Shown in pieces: positions 1 to 9,015 of a DNA stretch of 64,000 bases. Both the position numbers and the translations under genes were made by a program. The stretch is from Paracoccus yeei ATCC BAA-599 (lineage in GTDB: Bacteria > Pseudomonadota > Alphaproteobacteria > Rhodobacterales > Rhodobacteraceae): the NCBI RefSeq assembly GCF_000622145.1, contig NZ_JHWH01000002.1, positions 310,256-374,255 on the forward strand, read 5' to 3'. Under the pieces are notes generated by a model. That model was not told the origin of the DNA. It was given only the letters and a program-made list of their open reading frames with translations, and did not search any database. Position 1 is the first letter of the stretch, and the number at the start of each line of letters is the position of its first letter.

Positions 1-384
1 GAAATAGGTCAGGGTGATGGTGCCCTCGGTCATGCGCAGCGTGCCGTCGGGACGGGTCTGCAGGTCCACGACGCGGTTGCCGGCGGCGGGCGAGCCTTCG
101 CAGGCCAGCGTGACGCGGGTCTGGTTCACCTGCTGTTCGGACGAGGCGACGGTGCAGGTCGAGGCGGGGAACATGAACTTGTTGCCGTCAATCACCAGCG
201 ACTTGTCGCTGGTCGGATCGCCGCAATCCGAGCGCAGCAGGTTGTAGGTGCCGTTCAGCGCGCTGGATTGCGCCATCGGGCCGGGTGTCGGTTCGGGGTC
301 GACGGGGGCGACCTGGTCGCAGGCGGCAAGCCCGCCCAGCACGGCCACGGCGGCAAAGGCGATAAGGGGTTTTGTCACAGGCAT
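1..384 (-). CDS. Putative secreted lipoprotein, 3' end cut by window edge
   Basis: The visible 128 codons begin at ATG 384 and run off the left edge. The N-terminus is a lipoprotein signal: a short basic start (MPVTK), a hydrophobic stretch, and the lipobox LAAC at about residues 19-22. A Pro-rich linker and a small polar domain with several Cys follow (for example SDCG and ASTC). Such proteins are lipidated on Cys and anchored in the inner or outer membrane. The domain is not recognised and no function is assigned. It lies 19 bases downstream of the M3 peptidase on the same strand and may be the last gene of that run. Confidence 0.8.
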   Translation of the reverse strand, partial: MPVTKPLIAFAAVAVLGGLAACDQVAPVDPEPTPGPMAQSSALNGTYNLLRSDCGDPTSDKSLVIDGNKFMFPASTCTVASSEQQVNQTRVTLACEGSPAAGNRVVDLQTRPDGTLRMTEGTITLTYF

Positions 385-403
385 GTCGGTTCTCCCGGTT
401 GTG

Positions 404-2440
404 TCAGGAAACGTCGGCCACCAGGCCGCGTCCTTTCAACAAAGCGTGAACCCCCGGTTTTCGTTCCCTGAATTTCAACCAAAGTTCGTCGGCCGGCGAA
501 GAATCTCCTTTGGACAGAATCCATTGCTCGAGCTTGCCTGCCGTTTCCGGGTCGAAGGCGTCGCCCTGTTCCAGGAAGGCTTCGAAGGCGTCGGCGTCCA
601 TCACCTCGGACCACATGTAGCTGTAATAACCGGCGCTGTAGCCGTCCCCGGAAAACACATGCGCGAAATGCGGTGTGGCATGGCGCATCGGAATCGCCGC
701 CGGGGCGCCGAGGCTTGCCAGCACCTCTGCCTGGCGCGCCATCGGGTCGGCGGGCGGCTCGCCCGTGTGGAAGGCCAGGTCGACCAGCGCGCTTTCCAGG
801 TATTCGGTCGTCGCGAAGCCCTGGTCGGCGTTCCGCGCGGCCAGGATGCGGTCGCGCAGGTCGGCGGGCATCGGCGCGCCGGTTTCGGCATGGCGGGCGT
901 GGCGGTCCAGCACCTGGGGCTGTTCCAGCCAATGTTCGTAAAGCTGGCTTGGCAGTTCGACGAAGTCGCGTGCGACCGAGGTGCCCGACATCGAGGGCCA
1001 GTCCACGTCCGACAGGATGTGGTGCAGCGCATGGCCGAATTCGTGAAACAGCGTGCGCGCGTCGTCCCAGGACAGATAGCTGGGCGCGCCGGGCGCCTCG
1101 GGCGGGGTGAAGTTGCAGACATTGACCACGATGGCCCGCTGTCCCGCGCCGATGTGGTGCTGCTGCTGCAGGGACGAACACCAGGCGCCCGAGCGCTTGC
1201 CGGGCCGGGCGTGGTAATCGCCCAGGAACACCGCCATCCGGCGCCCGTCGCGGGTGATTTCCCAGGCCCGCACCTCGGGCGTCCACAGGGGCGCGTCGAA
1301 TTCTCGGAACTCCAGCCGGAACAGGCGCGCGGCGGTGTCGAAGACCGCGCCGATCATCGCCTCCAGCGTCAGGTAGGGCTTGATCTGCGCCTCGTCCAGG
1401 TCGTGTTCGGCCTGCCGGCGGCGTTCGGCATAGTAGCGCCAGTCCCAGGGTTCCAGCGCGCCGTTCACGCCGTCCTCGTGCAGCATGGCGGCGAAGCGCT
1501 CGGCATCGGCCTCGGCCCGGGCCTTGGCGGGGGTCCAGACCTGACGCAGCAGCGCGTCGACGTTTTCGGCATTGCCGGCCATCTCGGGTTCAAGCTTGTA
1601 GCTGGCGAAGTCCTTGTAGCCCAGAAGCGTGGCGCGTTCGTGGCGCAGGGCCAGGATCTCGGCCACCAGGGGGCGGTTGTCGGTCGCGGCCCCCCCCGCG
1701 CCCTGCCCGGTGCCGCGCGCGGTCCAGGCCCGGAAGGCGGTTTCGCGCAAGGTGCGGTCCTGCGCATGTTCCAGAAACGGCACGATCAGCGAGCGGTTCA
1801 GCGTCACCACCTGCCCCGGCAGGCCGCGTTCGCGCGCCGCCGCCCGCATCGCGCGCAGCAGCCAGTCGGGCAGGCCCGCCAGCCGGTCGTCGGCTACCGC
1901 CAGCACATAGTCGCGTTCGTCGGTCAGCACGTTCTGTGCGAACTCGGTGGACAGCACCGCCAGCCGCTCGCGGATCTGGGCCATGCGGTCGCGCGCCGCG
2001 CCCGTCAGGCCGGCGCCCGAGCGGCGCAGCCCGCGCAGCGTCAGTTCGGTCAGGCGACGGTCCTGCGGGCCCAGTTCGTCGCGGTCCTGGTGGATCGCCT
2101 CGACCCGGTCGAACAGGCGCGGGTCCATGCTGGTTTTCGACCCATGCGCGGCCAGCCGGGGGGCGATGTCGCGCTGCAACGCCTCGCGCGTGGGGTTCGA
2201 ATCGACGCCGGCCAGGGTGAAGAAGATGGCGCAAAGCCGGTTCAGCGGCTCCTCGGCGGTTTCAAGGGCGGCGACGGTGTTGGCGAAGCTGGGCGGTTCG
2301 GGGTTCGCGGCGATGGATTCGACGGCATCGCCCGCCAGTTTCAGGCATTCGTCGAAAGCGGGGGCGAAATCCTCGTCCCGGATCAGGTCGAAACGCGGCA
2401 GGCCCAGCGGCCCGGTCCAGTGGATGAGTTCGGGGTTCAT
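404..2440 (-). CDS. M3 family zinc oligopeptidase (oligopeptidase A/Dcp type)
   Basis: A cytosolic zinc metallopeptidase of 678 residues that degrades short peptides, for instance those left by larger proteases or from cleaved signal peptides. The zinc motif HEFGH is at about residues 466-470, and the third ligand is probably the Glu of DFVELPSQ near 495. Length fits family M3. The start is ATG 2440, preceded by GGAGG six bases upstream; an open frame continues to 2512 but lacks such a site. It follows the ThiF-like gene by 32 bases on the same strand, in the infC-dut-ThiF run. OpdA (prlC) and Dcp cannot be separated by eye, so no symbol is given. Confidence 0.92.
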   Translation of the reverse strand: MNPELIHWTGPLGLPRFDLIRDEDFAPAFDECLKLAGDAVESIAANPEPPSFANTVAALETAEEPLNRLCAIFFTLAGVDSNPTREALQRDIAPRLAAHGSKTSMDPRLFDRVEAIHQDRDELGPQDRRLTELTLRGLRRSGAGLTGAARDRMAQIRERLAVLSTEFAQNVLTDERDYVLAVADDRLAGLPDWLLRAMRAAARERGLPGQVVTLNRSLIVPFLEHAQDRTLRETAFRAWTARGTGQGAGGAATDNRPLVAEILALRHERATLLGYKDFASYKLEPEMAGNAENVDALLRQVWTPAKARAEADAERFAAMLHEDGVNGALEPWDWRYYAERRRQAEHDLDEAQIKPYLTLEAMIGAVFDTAARLFRLEFREFDAPLWTPEVRAWEITRDGRRMAVFLGDYHARPGKRSGAWCSSLQQQHHIGAGQRAIVVNVCNFTPPEAPGAPSYLSWDDARTLFHEFGHALHHILSDVDWPSMSGTSVARDFVELPSQLYEHWLEQPQVLDRHARHAETGAPMPADLRDRILAARNADQGFATTEYLESALVDLAFHTGEPPADPMARQAEVLASLGAPAAIPMRHATPHFAHVFSGDGYSAGYYSYMWSEVMDADAFEAFLEQGDAFDPETAGKLEQWILSKGDSSPADELWLKFRERKPGVHALLKGRGLVADVS

Positions 2441-2472
2441 GGCGGCCTCCATTTCCGGTCGGCGCCACTGTT

Positions 2473-3591
2473 TCACCCCTGCGGGAAATGTCCAGAGCCG
2501 CAAACCGGGCAATCGGCGCGGCGCGCGATGCGCATGGTCCGGTTTTCGCCGTAAAGCCCGTCAAAGACCAGCATCCGGCCGCGCAGCGCCTCGCCCGCGC
2601 CGGTCAGGATCTTGATCGCTTCCAGCGCCATCATGCTGCCGAGAACGCCCGGCAGGGGACCGACGACGCCCGCCTCGGCGCAGGCGGGGGCAAGGCCCGG
2701 CGCGGGGGCCTCGGGAAAGACGCAGGCCATGCAGGGGGCGCCGCGCGCGGGGTCCCAGACGGTCAACTGGCCTTCCCATTGCGCGATGGCGCCCGCGACC
2801 AGGGCCACGCCGGCGGCGGCGCAGGCGGCGTTGATCTGGGCCCTTGCGGCAAAGCTGTCGGTGCCGTCGATGACCAGATCGTGTTCGGCGATCAGGGCGC
2901 GGTCGGCCTGGGTGACGCGGCGCTCAAGGGGCGTGATCTCGACATAGGGGTTCAGGGCGCGTATGGCGTCGCGGGCGGCCTGGACCTTGGGGCGGCCTTC
3001 GTCCTGGGTGCGAAAGATGACCTGGCGCTGCAGGTTCGACAGGCTGACCCGGTCGTCGTCGGCCAGGGTGATGCGCCCGACGCCCGCGCCGGCCAGATAG
3101 AGGCAGACCGGCGCGCCCAAGCCCCCTGCGCCCACGACCAGCACGCGCGCGCGCCTGAGCGCCGCCTGACCCGGGCCGCCGATCTCGCGCAGGACGATGT
3201 GGCGGGCGTAGCGGTCGAGCAGCGGGTCCGTGGCGGGCACGGGTTGGGGGCTGGCGGCGCCGCGCGCGGGCACCAGCCCCGGGGCGTCCTGCCCGGTCCC
3301 GGCGCTGCGGCGGTGCAGGGCGCGAAGCGCCAGGGTGGCGGCTGAGCCCAGAAGGCCCAGACCCAGCACCCAGAGCAGCGTCGCGGAGGACCAATGCACG
3401 ATGCGGGCGAAAACGCTGTCCGGTGCGCGCCAGATCGCGCCGGCGGTGGCAAGCCACAGCAGGACGCCCATCAGGCCGATCGTCCAGCCGCGCAGGCCCA
3501 GCCGCCACAGCAGGCCCAGCACCGCCCCCAATCCCAGCAGCCACCAGCCCCGGGTCAGCCACAGCACCACGCCCGCGACGACGATGGGCAT
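2473..3591 (-). CDS. ThiF/MoeB/HesA-type adenylyltransferase with N-terminal membrane domain
   Basis: An E1-like enzyme of 372 residues that would adenylate the C-terminus of a small sulfur-carrier protein (MoaD, ThiS or similar). The nucleotide-binding motif GAGGLG is at about 154-159, followed by the family stretch DDDRVSLSNLQRQ. CMAC and the C-terminal CPVC form a MoeB-like zinc site, and APACAEAG aligns with the MoeB active-site Cys region. Unusually, the first 95 or so residues hold three to four hydrophobic segments, so the catalytic domain should be tethered to the inner membrane on the cytosolic side. The start ATG 3591 lies 14 bases after dut. No ThiS or MoaD gene is adjacent, so the partner is unknown. 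Confidence 0.88.
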   Translation of the reverse strand: MPIVVAGVVLWLTRGWWLLGLGAVLGLLWRLGLRGWTIGLMGVLLWLATAGAIWRAPDSVFARIVHWSSATLLWVLGLGLLGSAATLALRALHRRSAGTGQDAPGLVPARGAASPQPVPATDPLLDRYARHIVLREIGGPGQAALRRARVLVVGAGGLGAPVCLYLAGAGVGRITLADDDRVSLSNLQRQVIFRTQDEGRPKVQAARDAIRALNPYVEITPLERRVTQADRALIAEHDLVIDGTDSFAARAQINAACAAAGVALVAGAIAQWEGQLTVWDPARGAPCMACVFPEAPAPGLAPACAEAGVVGPLPGVLGSMMALEAIKILTGAGEALRGRMLVFDGLYGENRTMRIARRADCPVCGSGHFPQG

Positions 3592-3604
3592 CAGCCGCGC
3601 CCCA

Positions 3605-4066
3605 TCAGCCGCGCCCGGTCGAGCCGAAGCCGCCCTCGCCCCGCGCGGTCTGGTCCAGCGTCTCGGCCACGACATAGAAGGCGCGCGTCACCGGGGCGAT
3701 CACCGCCTGGGCGATGCGTTCGCCGTGCCGCAGCGCATAGGGTTCGCGGCCGAGGTTGATCAGGATCACCCCGAGCGGACCGCGATAGTCGCTGTCGATG
3801 GTGCCAGGCGTGTTCGGCAGCGTCACCCCGTGCTTCAGCGCCAGGCTGGAGCGGGGGCGGATCTGCATTTCATAGCCCTCGGGGATCTGGACGCGCAGCC
3901 CGGTGGGGACCAGGCGGATGTCGCCGGGCTGAAGCACCCACTCGGCCCCGCCGAGGTCGGCGCGCAGGTCGGCCCCCGCCGCGCCCGCCGTCTGGTATTC
4001 GGGAAGCGGCAGCGCGGCATCCGCGCCCGGTTCGCGCAGAACCAGAATCGTGACCGCCGCCGCCAT
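3605..4066 (-). CDS. dut: dUTP diphosphatase (dUTPase)
   Basis: Hydrolyses dUTP to dUMP and pyrophosphate. This keeps uracil out of DNA and supplies dUMP for thymidylate synthesis. The 153-residue protein has the trimeric dUTPase motifs in order: [29 protein letters not shown], and the C-terminal nucleotide-closing arm [12 protein letters not shown]. The start ATG 4066 lies two bases after the infC stop; a GTG overlapping that stop at 4072 is a less likely alternative. It is probably co-transcribed with infC and the ThiF-like gene. Confidence 0.96.
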   Translation of the reverse strand: MAAAVTILVLREPGADAALPLPEYQTAGAAGADLRADLGGAEWVLQPGDIRLVPTGLRVQIPEGYEMQIRPRSSLALKHGVTLPNTPGTIDSDYRGPLGVILINLGREPYALRHGERIAQAVIAPVTRAFYVVAETLDQTARGEGGFGSTGRG

Positions 4067-4068
4067 CG

Positions 4069-4608
4069 TCACTTGGGCGCGATCATCATGACCATCTGAC
4101 GCCCTTCCAGCTTGGGCATCGATTCGATCTTGCCGGCCTCGCCCACGTCGCTGGCGACGCGGTTCAGCAGTTCCAGGCCAAGCTGCTGGTGGGCCATCTC
4201 GCGGCCGCGAAAGCGCAGGGTGACCTTGACCTTGTCGCCTTCGGTCAGGAACTTCATCACCGAGCGCATCTTGACGTCATAGTCATGGGTATCGGTCCCG
4301 GGACGGAACTTGATCTCCTTGATCTCGATGATCTTCTGCTTTTTGCGGGCCTCGGCCTCGCGCTTTTGCTGTTCGTACTTGAACTTGCCGAGGTCCATGA
4401 TCTTGCAGACCGGCGGCACCGCGTTGGGCGAGATCTCGACCAGGTCCAGCCCGGCCTCCTGCGCAAGCTCCAGGCCCCGGGCGGGGGTCACGACGCCGAC
4501 GTTTTCGCCATCCGCGCCGATCAGGCGGATTTCGGCGACTCGGATGCGTTCGTTGACGCGGGGGCCGGTGTCACGGGTGGGCGGAGCGTTATGCGGTCTA
4601 CGGGCTAT
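4069..4608 (-). CDS. infC: Translation initiation factor IF-3, apparent ATA start
   Basis: IF-3 binds the 30S subunit, keeps subunits apart and proofreads the start codon and initiator tRNA. The frame encodes 179 residues with both domains: N-terminal [20 protein letters not shown], then the linker rich in Lys/Glu, then the C-terminal RNA-binding domain. The first ATG/GTG-type codon in frame (GTG 4491) would delete about 39 conserved residues. The full family length is restored only by ATA at 4606-4608, giving [13 protein letters not shown], with AGGAAG eight bases before it. Rare AUU/AUC/AUA starts are known for infC and let IF-3 repress its own translation. It heads the minus-strand run to the left edge. 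The usual neighbours rpmI-rplT are absent. Confidence 0.93.
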   Translation of the reverse strand: MARRPHNAPPTRDTGPRVNERIRVAEIRLIGADGENVGVVTPARGLELAQEAGLDLVEISPNAVPPVCKIMDLGKFKYEQQKREAEARKKQKIIEIKEIKFRPGTDTHDYDVKMRSVMKFLTEGDKVKVTLRFRGREMAHQQLGLELLNRVASDVGEAGKIESMPKLEGRQMVMMIAPK

Positions 4609-4793
4609 GGCTGTCTTCCTTGTATGGCCAGAGGTTTTGCGCGGTTAGATAGTCGCGCAAACCCGTCATTTCAACTGGATTCGCATCATTCCCGGCGCAT
4701 CGGCCCGCATCCGGGCGCACCGCGCCGCGCCTTGTCGGCGCGCGTCCCGCCGTGCCATAGAGGTCGCGCACGCCCGTGACGGAGCATTTCCCC

Positions 4794-5432
4794 ATGCGTC
4801 TTTTGCCTGTCCTTGTCCTGGTCCTGGTTCTGGCCCTTGGCGGCGCGCTTTACTGGCAGCACCGCGCCTCGCTGCCCGAGGAGCCCCTGGCCGAACCCCT
4901 GGTCCAGCCCGAACCCGCCCCCGCCGCGCCCCTGACCGGCGACGCCACCGCCGGGGGAACCGCCGCCGATGCCGCGGCCGATGCGGCCGCCGACGCGGCG
5001 GCCATTGCGGCGGACGTGGCCGCGGATGCGGCGGCATCGGCCGATTCGGCGACCGTGGGCGCAGCCAGCGCCGCCGCGACCGAGGCCGAGGTCGCCGCCG
5101 AGGCCGCCATTGCCGCCGCCGACCGCGCCGCCGATGCCGCCGCCGCCAGCGCGGGGGCCGAGGACCCGGCCGCCGCCCGCGCGGCCAGCGAGGCAGCCAG
5201 CGCCGCGGCCCGGGCGACCCGCGCGGCGGGCGCCGCCGCAAGCCAGGCCGTCCGCATCGAGGCCGCGCTGACCCCCGAGGGCTTCGACCCGGCCCGGCTG
5301 CGCGAGATCGTCGCGGCCTCGGCCCTGCCCGAGGCGCGCAAGGCCGAGCTTGCCGCGCGGATCGACGCGGCGGCCGCGGACCCCGCCGCCGTTCCCGCCC
5401 TGCTGGACCAGATCAAGACCGCGCTGCCATGA
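4794..5432 (+). CDS. Alanine-rich membrane-anchored protein of unknown function
   Basis: 212 residues from ATG 4794, preceded by GGAG nine bases upstream. Residues 1-20 form one hydrophobic signal anchor with no lipobox. A Pro-rich linker follows, then about 110 residues that are mostly Ala with regular Asp, Glu and Arg (repeats such as ADAAADAAADAAA), expected to form a long helix or coiled coil. The C-terminal 50 residues are less biased (EGFDPARLREIVAASALPEARK) and look like a small helical domain. The stop overlaps the next start by four bases (ATGA), so the two are translationally coupled. No family is recognised; a periplasmic helical spacer is one possibility. Confidence 0.75.
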   Translation: MRLLPVLVLVLVLALGGALYWQHRASLPEEPLAEPLVQPEPAPAAPLTGDATAGGTAADAAADAAADAAAIAADVAADAAASADSATVGAASAAATEAEVAAEAAIAAADRAADAAAASAGAEDPAAARAASEAASAAARATRAAGAAASQAVRIEAALTPEGFDPARLREIVAASALPEARKAELAARIDAAAADPAAVPALLDQIKTALP

Positions 5433-6304
5433 ATTTCCCCCCTCTGGACGCCTTCCTGAAGGAGTATCCCGATCGCCTGGTCAGGGGGCCCATCGCCATC
5501 CTGCTGATCGAGGACGCGGTGGCGGTGGCGCCCACGCTGGCCCACCACCTGAAAAGCGGCTTTCGTCATATCCTGGCCCTGTCCGCCGAGCCGCTGCCCG
5601 GCCATGTGATCCCCGAGGGGGCCGAGGCCAAGATCAGCAACATCCGCTTCGACGCCCGCCGCCCCCGGTCCCACGTCAGGGCGGTGAACGCGGTGCTGGC
5701 AGCGGTGCCCGAGAACACCTGGCTTTATTACGGCTACAACGCCGAGTTCCTGTTCTATCCCTTTTCGGAATCGCGCACCGTGGGCGAGATGCTGGCCTTT
5801 CATACCGAGGAGCGGCGGCGCGCGATGCTGACCTATGTGGTCGACCTTTACGCACCCGACCTGAACCGCTTTCCCGATGCGGTCAGCATGAACGAGGCGA
5901 TGTTCGACCGCTCGGGCTATTATGCGCTGGCGCGGCCGGGGCGCGACGGCGCCCCCCTGCCCCGGCAGCTGGACTTTCACGGCGGGCTGCGCTGGCGGTT
6001 CGAGGAGCACATCCCCGCCGACCGCCGCCGGATCGACCGCATCGCGCTGTTCCGCAGCCAGCCCGGCCTGAAGCTGCTGCCCGACCACCGCTTCAACATC
6101 GAGGAATACAACACCTATTCCTGCCCCTGGCACCACAACATCACCGCCGCCATCGCTTCGTTCCGGGTGGCCAAGGCGCTGGTCCGGAACCCGGGCTCGC
6201 GCGACCAGATCCAGACCTTCACCTGGCGCAATTCGCACCCTTTCCGCTGGCATTCCCAGCAGTTGATGGACCTGGGCCTGATGGAGCCCGGACAGTGGTT
6301 CTGA
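5429..6304 (+). CDS. Conserved hypothetical protein, possibly a glycosyltransferase
   Basis: 291 residues, soluble, no signal peptide, overlapping the Ala-rich gene by four bases. The N-terminal stretch IAILLIEDAVAVAPTLAHHL, followed by GFRHILALSAE, and a later acidic/aromatic region (ENTWLYYGYNAEFLF) are reminiscent of the small Rhodobacterales proteins related to family 2 glycosyltransferases, which act on attention-site residues such as paired Asp. A clear DXD motif is not visible, so activity is uncertain. The His/Trp-rich C-terminal part (CPWHHNITAA, HPFRWHSQQ) is distinctive. Coupling to the alanine-rich anchor suggests a shared role, possibly at the envelope. Confidence 0.6.
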   Translation: MNFPPLDAFLKEYPDRLVRGPIAILLIEDAVAVAPTLAHHLKSGFRHILALSAEPLPGHVIPEGAEAKISNIRFDARRPRSHVRAVNAVLAAVPENTWLYYGYNAEFLFYPFSESRTVGEMLAFHTEERRRAMLTYVVDLYAPDLNRFPDAVSMNEAMFDRSGYYALARPGRDGAPLPRQLDFHGGLRWRFEEHIPADRRRIDRIALFRSQPGLKLLPDHRFNIEEYNTYSCPWHHNITAAIASFRVAKALVRNPGSRDQIQTFTWRNSHPFRWHSQQLMDLGLMEPGQWF

Positions 6305-6437
6305 CCGCCCGCAGGCGCACCGGGTGGGGCCCTTGCGCCCCGACGGCGCGGAATGATAGACCGGCACGAAGGCTTGCGGCGTGCCGGGTTTCCCGATGCG
6401 GCTGCCGATCAGACGCATCGAGGGAGAACAGACGCGC

Positions 6438-6947
6438 ATGACGATCACCCGGACCAGCTTTGACAAGGACGATCTGCTGGCCTGCGCCCGTGGCGAACTG
6501 TTCGGCCCCGGCAATGCGCAACTGCCCGAGCCGCCGATGCTGATGATGGACCGCATCACCGACATTTCGGCCGATGGCGGGGCCCATGGCAAGGGCCATG
6601 TGGTTGCGGAATTCGACATCACCCCGGACCTGTGGTTCTTTGCCTGCCATTTCCCCGGCAACCCGATCATGCCGGGCTGCCTGGGCCTGGACGGGCTGTG
6701 GCAGCTGACCGGCTTCAACCTGGGCTGGCGCGGCTGGCAGGGGCGCGGCTATGCCCTGGGCGTCGGCGAGGTCAAGCTGACCGGCATGGTCCGCCCGGAT
6801 CGCAAACTGCTGCGATATCATGTAGACTTCACCAAGGCCGTGCAGACACGCCGCCTGACCATGGGCGTGGCGGATGGCCGCGTCGAGGCCGATGGCGAAG
6901 TCATCTATCTGGTCAAGGACATGAAGGTCGCGCTGTCGGAAAGCTGA
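6438..6947 (+). CDS. fabA: 3-hydroxydecanoyl-ACP dehydratase/isomerase
   Basis: Dehydrates 3-hydroxydecanoyl-ACP and isomerises the trans-2 product to cis-3-decenoyl-ACP, the branch point to unsaturated fatty acids. The 169-residue protein has the single hot-dog fold with catalytic His71 in FACHFPGNP and Asp85 in GLDGLWQL, matching E. coli FabA spacing. The start ATG 6438 (MTITRTSF) follows GGGAG; an in-frame upstream ATG at 6381 would add a non-conserved tail. fabB and fabI follow on the same strand. In many alphaproteobacteria an irr regulator gene precedes fabA; none is found here. Confidence 0.97.
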   Translation: MTITRTSFDKDDLLACARGELFGPGNAQLPEPPMLMMDRITDISADGGAHGKGHVVAEFDITPDLWFFACHFPGNPIMPGCLGLDGLWQLTGFNLGWRGWQGRGYALGVGEVKLTGMVRPDRKLLRYHVDFTKAVQTRRLTMGVADGRVEADGEVIYLVKDMKVALSES

Positions 6948-6990
6948 CTTCGCCTTTCGAACTTGTGCATCGAATTTCAGGAGAACGCCT

Positions 6991-8220
6991 ATGCGCCGTG
7001 TCGTGGTTACTGGCCTGGGGATCGTTTCCAGCATCGGCAACAATGCCGCCGAAGTGCTCGCCTCGCTCAAGGCGGGGCGGTCGGGCATCATCGCCAATGA
7101 GGACATGAAGGAATACGGCTTTCGCAGCCAGGTGGCGGGCGCGGTCAAGCTGGACGTCAAGGACCATGTCGACAAGCGCGTGCTGCGCTTCATGGGTCCG
7201 GGCGCGGCCTATGCCTATCTGGCGATGCAGCAGGCGATCGAGGATTCCGGCCTGACCGAGGCCGAGATCGTCAATCCCCGCACCGGGCTGATCGCGGGTT
7301 CGGGCGGGCCGTCCACGTCCAGCATGTTCGCGGCGCACCAGACGGTGCTGTCCTCGGGCTCGCCCAAGCGGATCGGGCCGTTCGCGGTGCCGAAATGCAT
7401 GTCCTCGACGATCTCGGCGAACCTGTCGACGGCGTTCCGCATCAAGGGCGTGAACTATTCGATCACCTCGGCCTGCTCGACCTCGCTGCATTGCATCGGC
7501 AACGCCGCCGAACAGATCGCCTTTGGCCGGCAGGACGTGATGTTCGCCGGCGGGGCCGAGGAGCTGGACTGGACGCTGTCCTGCCTGTTCGACGCCATGG
7601 GCGCGATGTCGTCGAAGTTCAACGACCAGCCGGAAAAGGCCTCGCGCGCCTTCGACGCGAACCGCGACGGCTTTGTCATCTCGGGCGGCGGCGGCATCCT
7701 GGTCCTTGAGGAACTGGAACACGCCAAGGCGCGCGGCGCGAAAATCTATGCCGAGGTGACGGGCTATGCCGCGACCTCGGACGGGCACGACATGGTGGCG
7801 CCCTCTGGCGAGGGCGGCGAACGCGCAATGCGGCTGGCGCTGGAGACCCTGCCCGAGGGGCGGCGCGTGGGCTATATCAACGCGCATGGCACCTCGACCC
7901 CGGTGGGCGACGTGGGCGAGGTCCAGGCCGTCCGCCGCGTCTTTGGCGAAGGCGCGACCCCGCCGATTTCCTCGACCAAGTCCATGACCGGGCACAGCCA
8001 GGGCGCGACCGGCGCGCAGGAGGCGGTCTATTGCCTGCTGATGCTGGAAAACGACTTCATCGCCCCCTCGATCAATGTCGAGACGCTGGACCCCGCCATC
8101 CATGATGGCGAAATCGCCACGCGGCTGGTGGAAAATGCGGGGCTGGACACGGTGATGACCAATTCCTTTGGCTTTGGCGGCACCAACGGGTCCATGCTGC
8201 TGTCGCGCTATAACGGATAA
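6991..8220 (+). CDS. fabB: 3-oxoacyl-ACP synthase I
   Basis: Condensing enzyme that elongates cis-3-decenoyl-ACP from FabA and so commits carbon to unsaturated fatty acids. The 409-residue protein has the Cys-His-His triad: Cys162 in [10 protein letters not shown], His299 in [11 protein letters not shown] and His335 in TGHSQGATG. The ATG is preceded by AGGAGAACGCCT, a strong ribosome-binding site. It lies 43 bases after fabA and 6 bases before fabI. The fabA pairing argues for FabB rather than FabF. Confidence 0.96.
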   Translation: MRRVVVTGLGIVSSIGNNAAEVLASLKAGRSGIIANEDMKEYGFRSQVAGAVKLDVKDHVDKRVLRFMGPGAAYAYLAMQQAIEDSGLTEAEIVNPRTGLIAGSGGPSTSSMFAAHQTVLSSGSPKRIGPFAVPKCMSSTISANLSTAFRIKGVNYSITSACSTSLHCIGNAAEQIAFGRQDVMFAGGAEELDWTLSCLFDAMGAMSSKFNDQPEKASRAFDANRDGFVISGGGGILVLEELEHAKARGAKIYAEVTGYAATSDGHDMVAPSGEGGERAMRLALETLPEGRRVGYINAHGTSTPVGDVGEVQAVRRVFGEGATPPISSTKSMTGHSQGATGAQEAVYCLLMLENDFIAPSINVETLDPAIHDGEIATRLVENAGLDTVMTNSFGFGGTNGSMLLSRYNG

Positions 8221-8226
8221 GAACAG

Positions 8227-9015
8227 ATGACAGGTTTGATGCAAGGCAAGCGCGGTCTGGTGATGGGGGTCGCGAACGACCGCTCCATTGCCTGGGGTAT
8301 CGCGAAGGCGCTGGCGGACCAGGAGGCGGAGCTTGCTTTCTCGTATCAGGGCGAGGCGTTCGGCAAGCGGGTCGAGCCGTTGGCGGCAAGCCTGGGGTCG
8401 GATTTCCTGCTGGACGTGGACGTGACCGACGACGCCTCGCTGGACGCGGCCTTCGGCCGGATCGGTGAACGCTGGGGCAAGCTGGATTTCGTCGTCCATG
8501 CCATCGCGTTTTCGGACAAGAACGAACTGACCGGGCGGTTCATCAACACCACGCGCGAGAATTTCAGGAACTCGCTGACGATTTCCTGCTATTCGCTGAT
8601 CGACGTGGCGCGCCGGGCGCGGCCGCTGATGACGGCGGGCGGCACGATCCTGACGCTGACCTATGCCGGCTCGAACCGGGTGACGCCTTTTTACAACGTC
8701 ATGGGCGTGGCCAAGGCGGCGCTGGAATCGGCGGTGCGCTATCTGGCCAACGACCTTGGCCCCGAAGGCATCCGCGTGAACGCGATCAGCCCCGGTCCGA
8801 TGAAGACGCTGGCCGGCGCGGCCATCGGCGGCGCGCGCAAGACCTATCGCCACACCGAGGCGAACGCGCCGCTGCGCGCCAACGCCACGCTCGAGGCGAT
8901 CGGCGGCACCGCGGTCTGGCTGTGCAGCGACTGGGGCGCCTGCACCACCGGGGAAACCGTGCTGGTCGATGGCGGCTATCACGTGCTGGGCATGCCGCAG
9001 TCGGAAAACCTGTGA
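8227..9015 (+). CDS. fabI: Enoyl-ACP reductase (NADH)
   Basis: Catalyses the last reductive step of each fatty-acid elongation cycle and is the target class of triclosan-like inhibitors. The 262-residue protein is a short-chain dehydrogenase variant: the dinucleotide motif reads GVANDRSIAWGIA, and the catalytic pair Tyr156-x6-Lys163 (YNVMGVAK) matches E. coli FabI numbering. The C-terminal GETVLVDGGYHVLGMP is typical. It is the third gene of the fabA-fabB-fabI set, and its stop overlaps the next start by one base (TGATG). Confidence 0.97.
   Translation: MTGLMQGKRGLVMGVANDRSIAWGIAKALADQEAELAFSYQGEAFGKRVEPLAASLGSDFLLDVDVTDDASLDAAFGRIGERWGKLDFVVHAIAFSDKNELTGRFINTTRENFRNSLTISCYSLIDVARRARPLMTAGGTILTLTYAGSNRVTPFYNVMGVAKAALESAVRYLANDLGPEGIRVNAISPGPMKTLAGAAIGGARKTYRHTEANAPLRANATLEAIGGTAVWLCSDWGACTTGETVLVDGGYHVLGMPQSENL

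Noticed and set aside
248..2554. A 768-codon plus-strand open frame opposite the M3 peptidase
   Set aside because: Arg/Gly/Ala-rich translation without domains; it is the high-GC antisense shadow of a clear peptidase gene. Similar long shadows opposite glmS, fabB, recA, alaS, tctA and lpdA were dropped for the same reason.
6305..6437. irr regulator gene before fabA, as in many alphaproteobacteria
   Set aside because: The gap is only 133 bases, with no regulator frame; the upstream gene is the 291-residue hypothetical.
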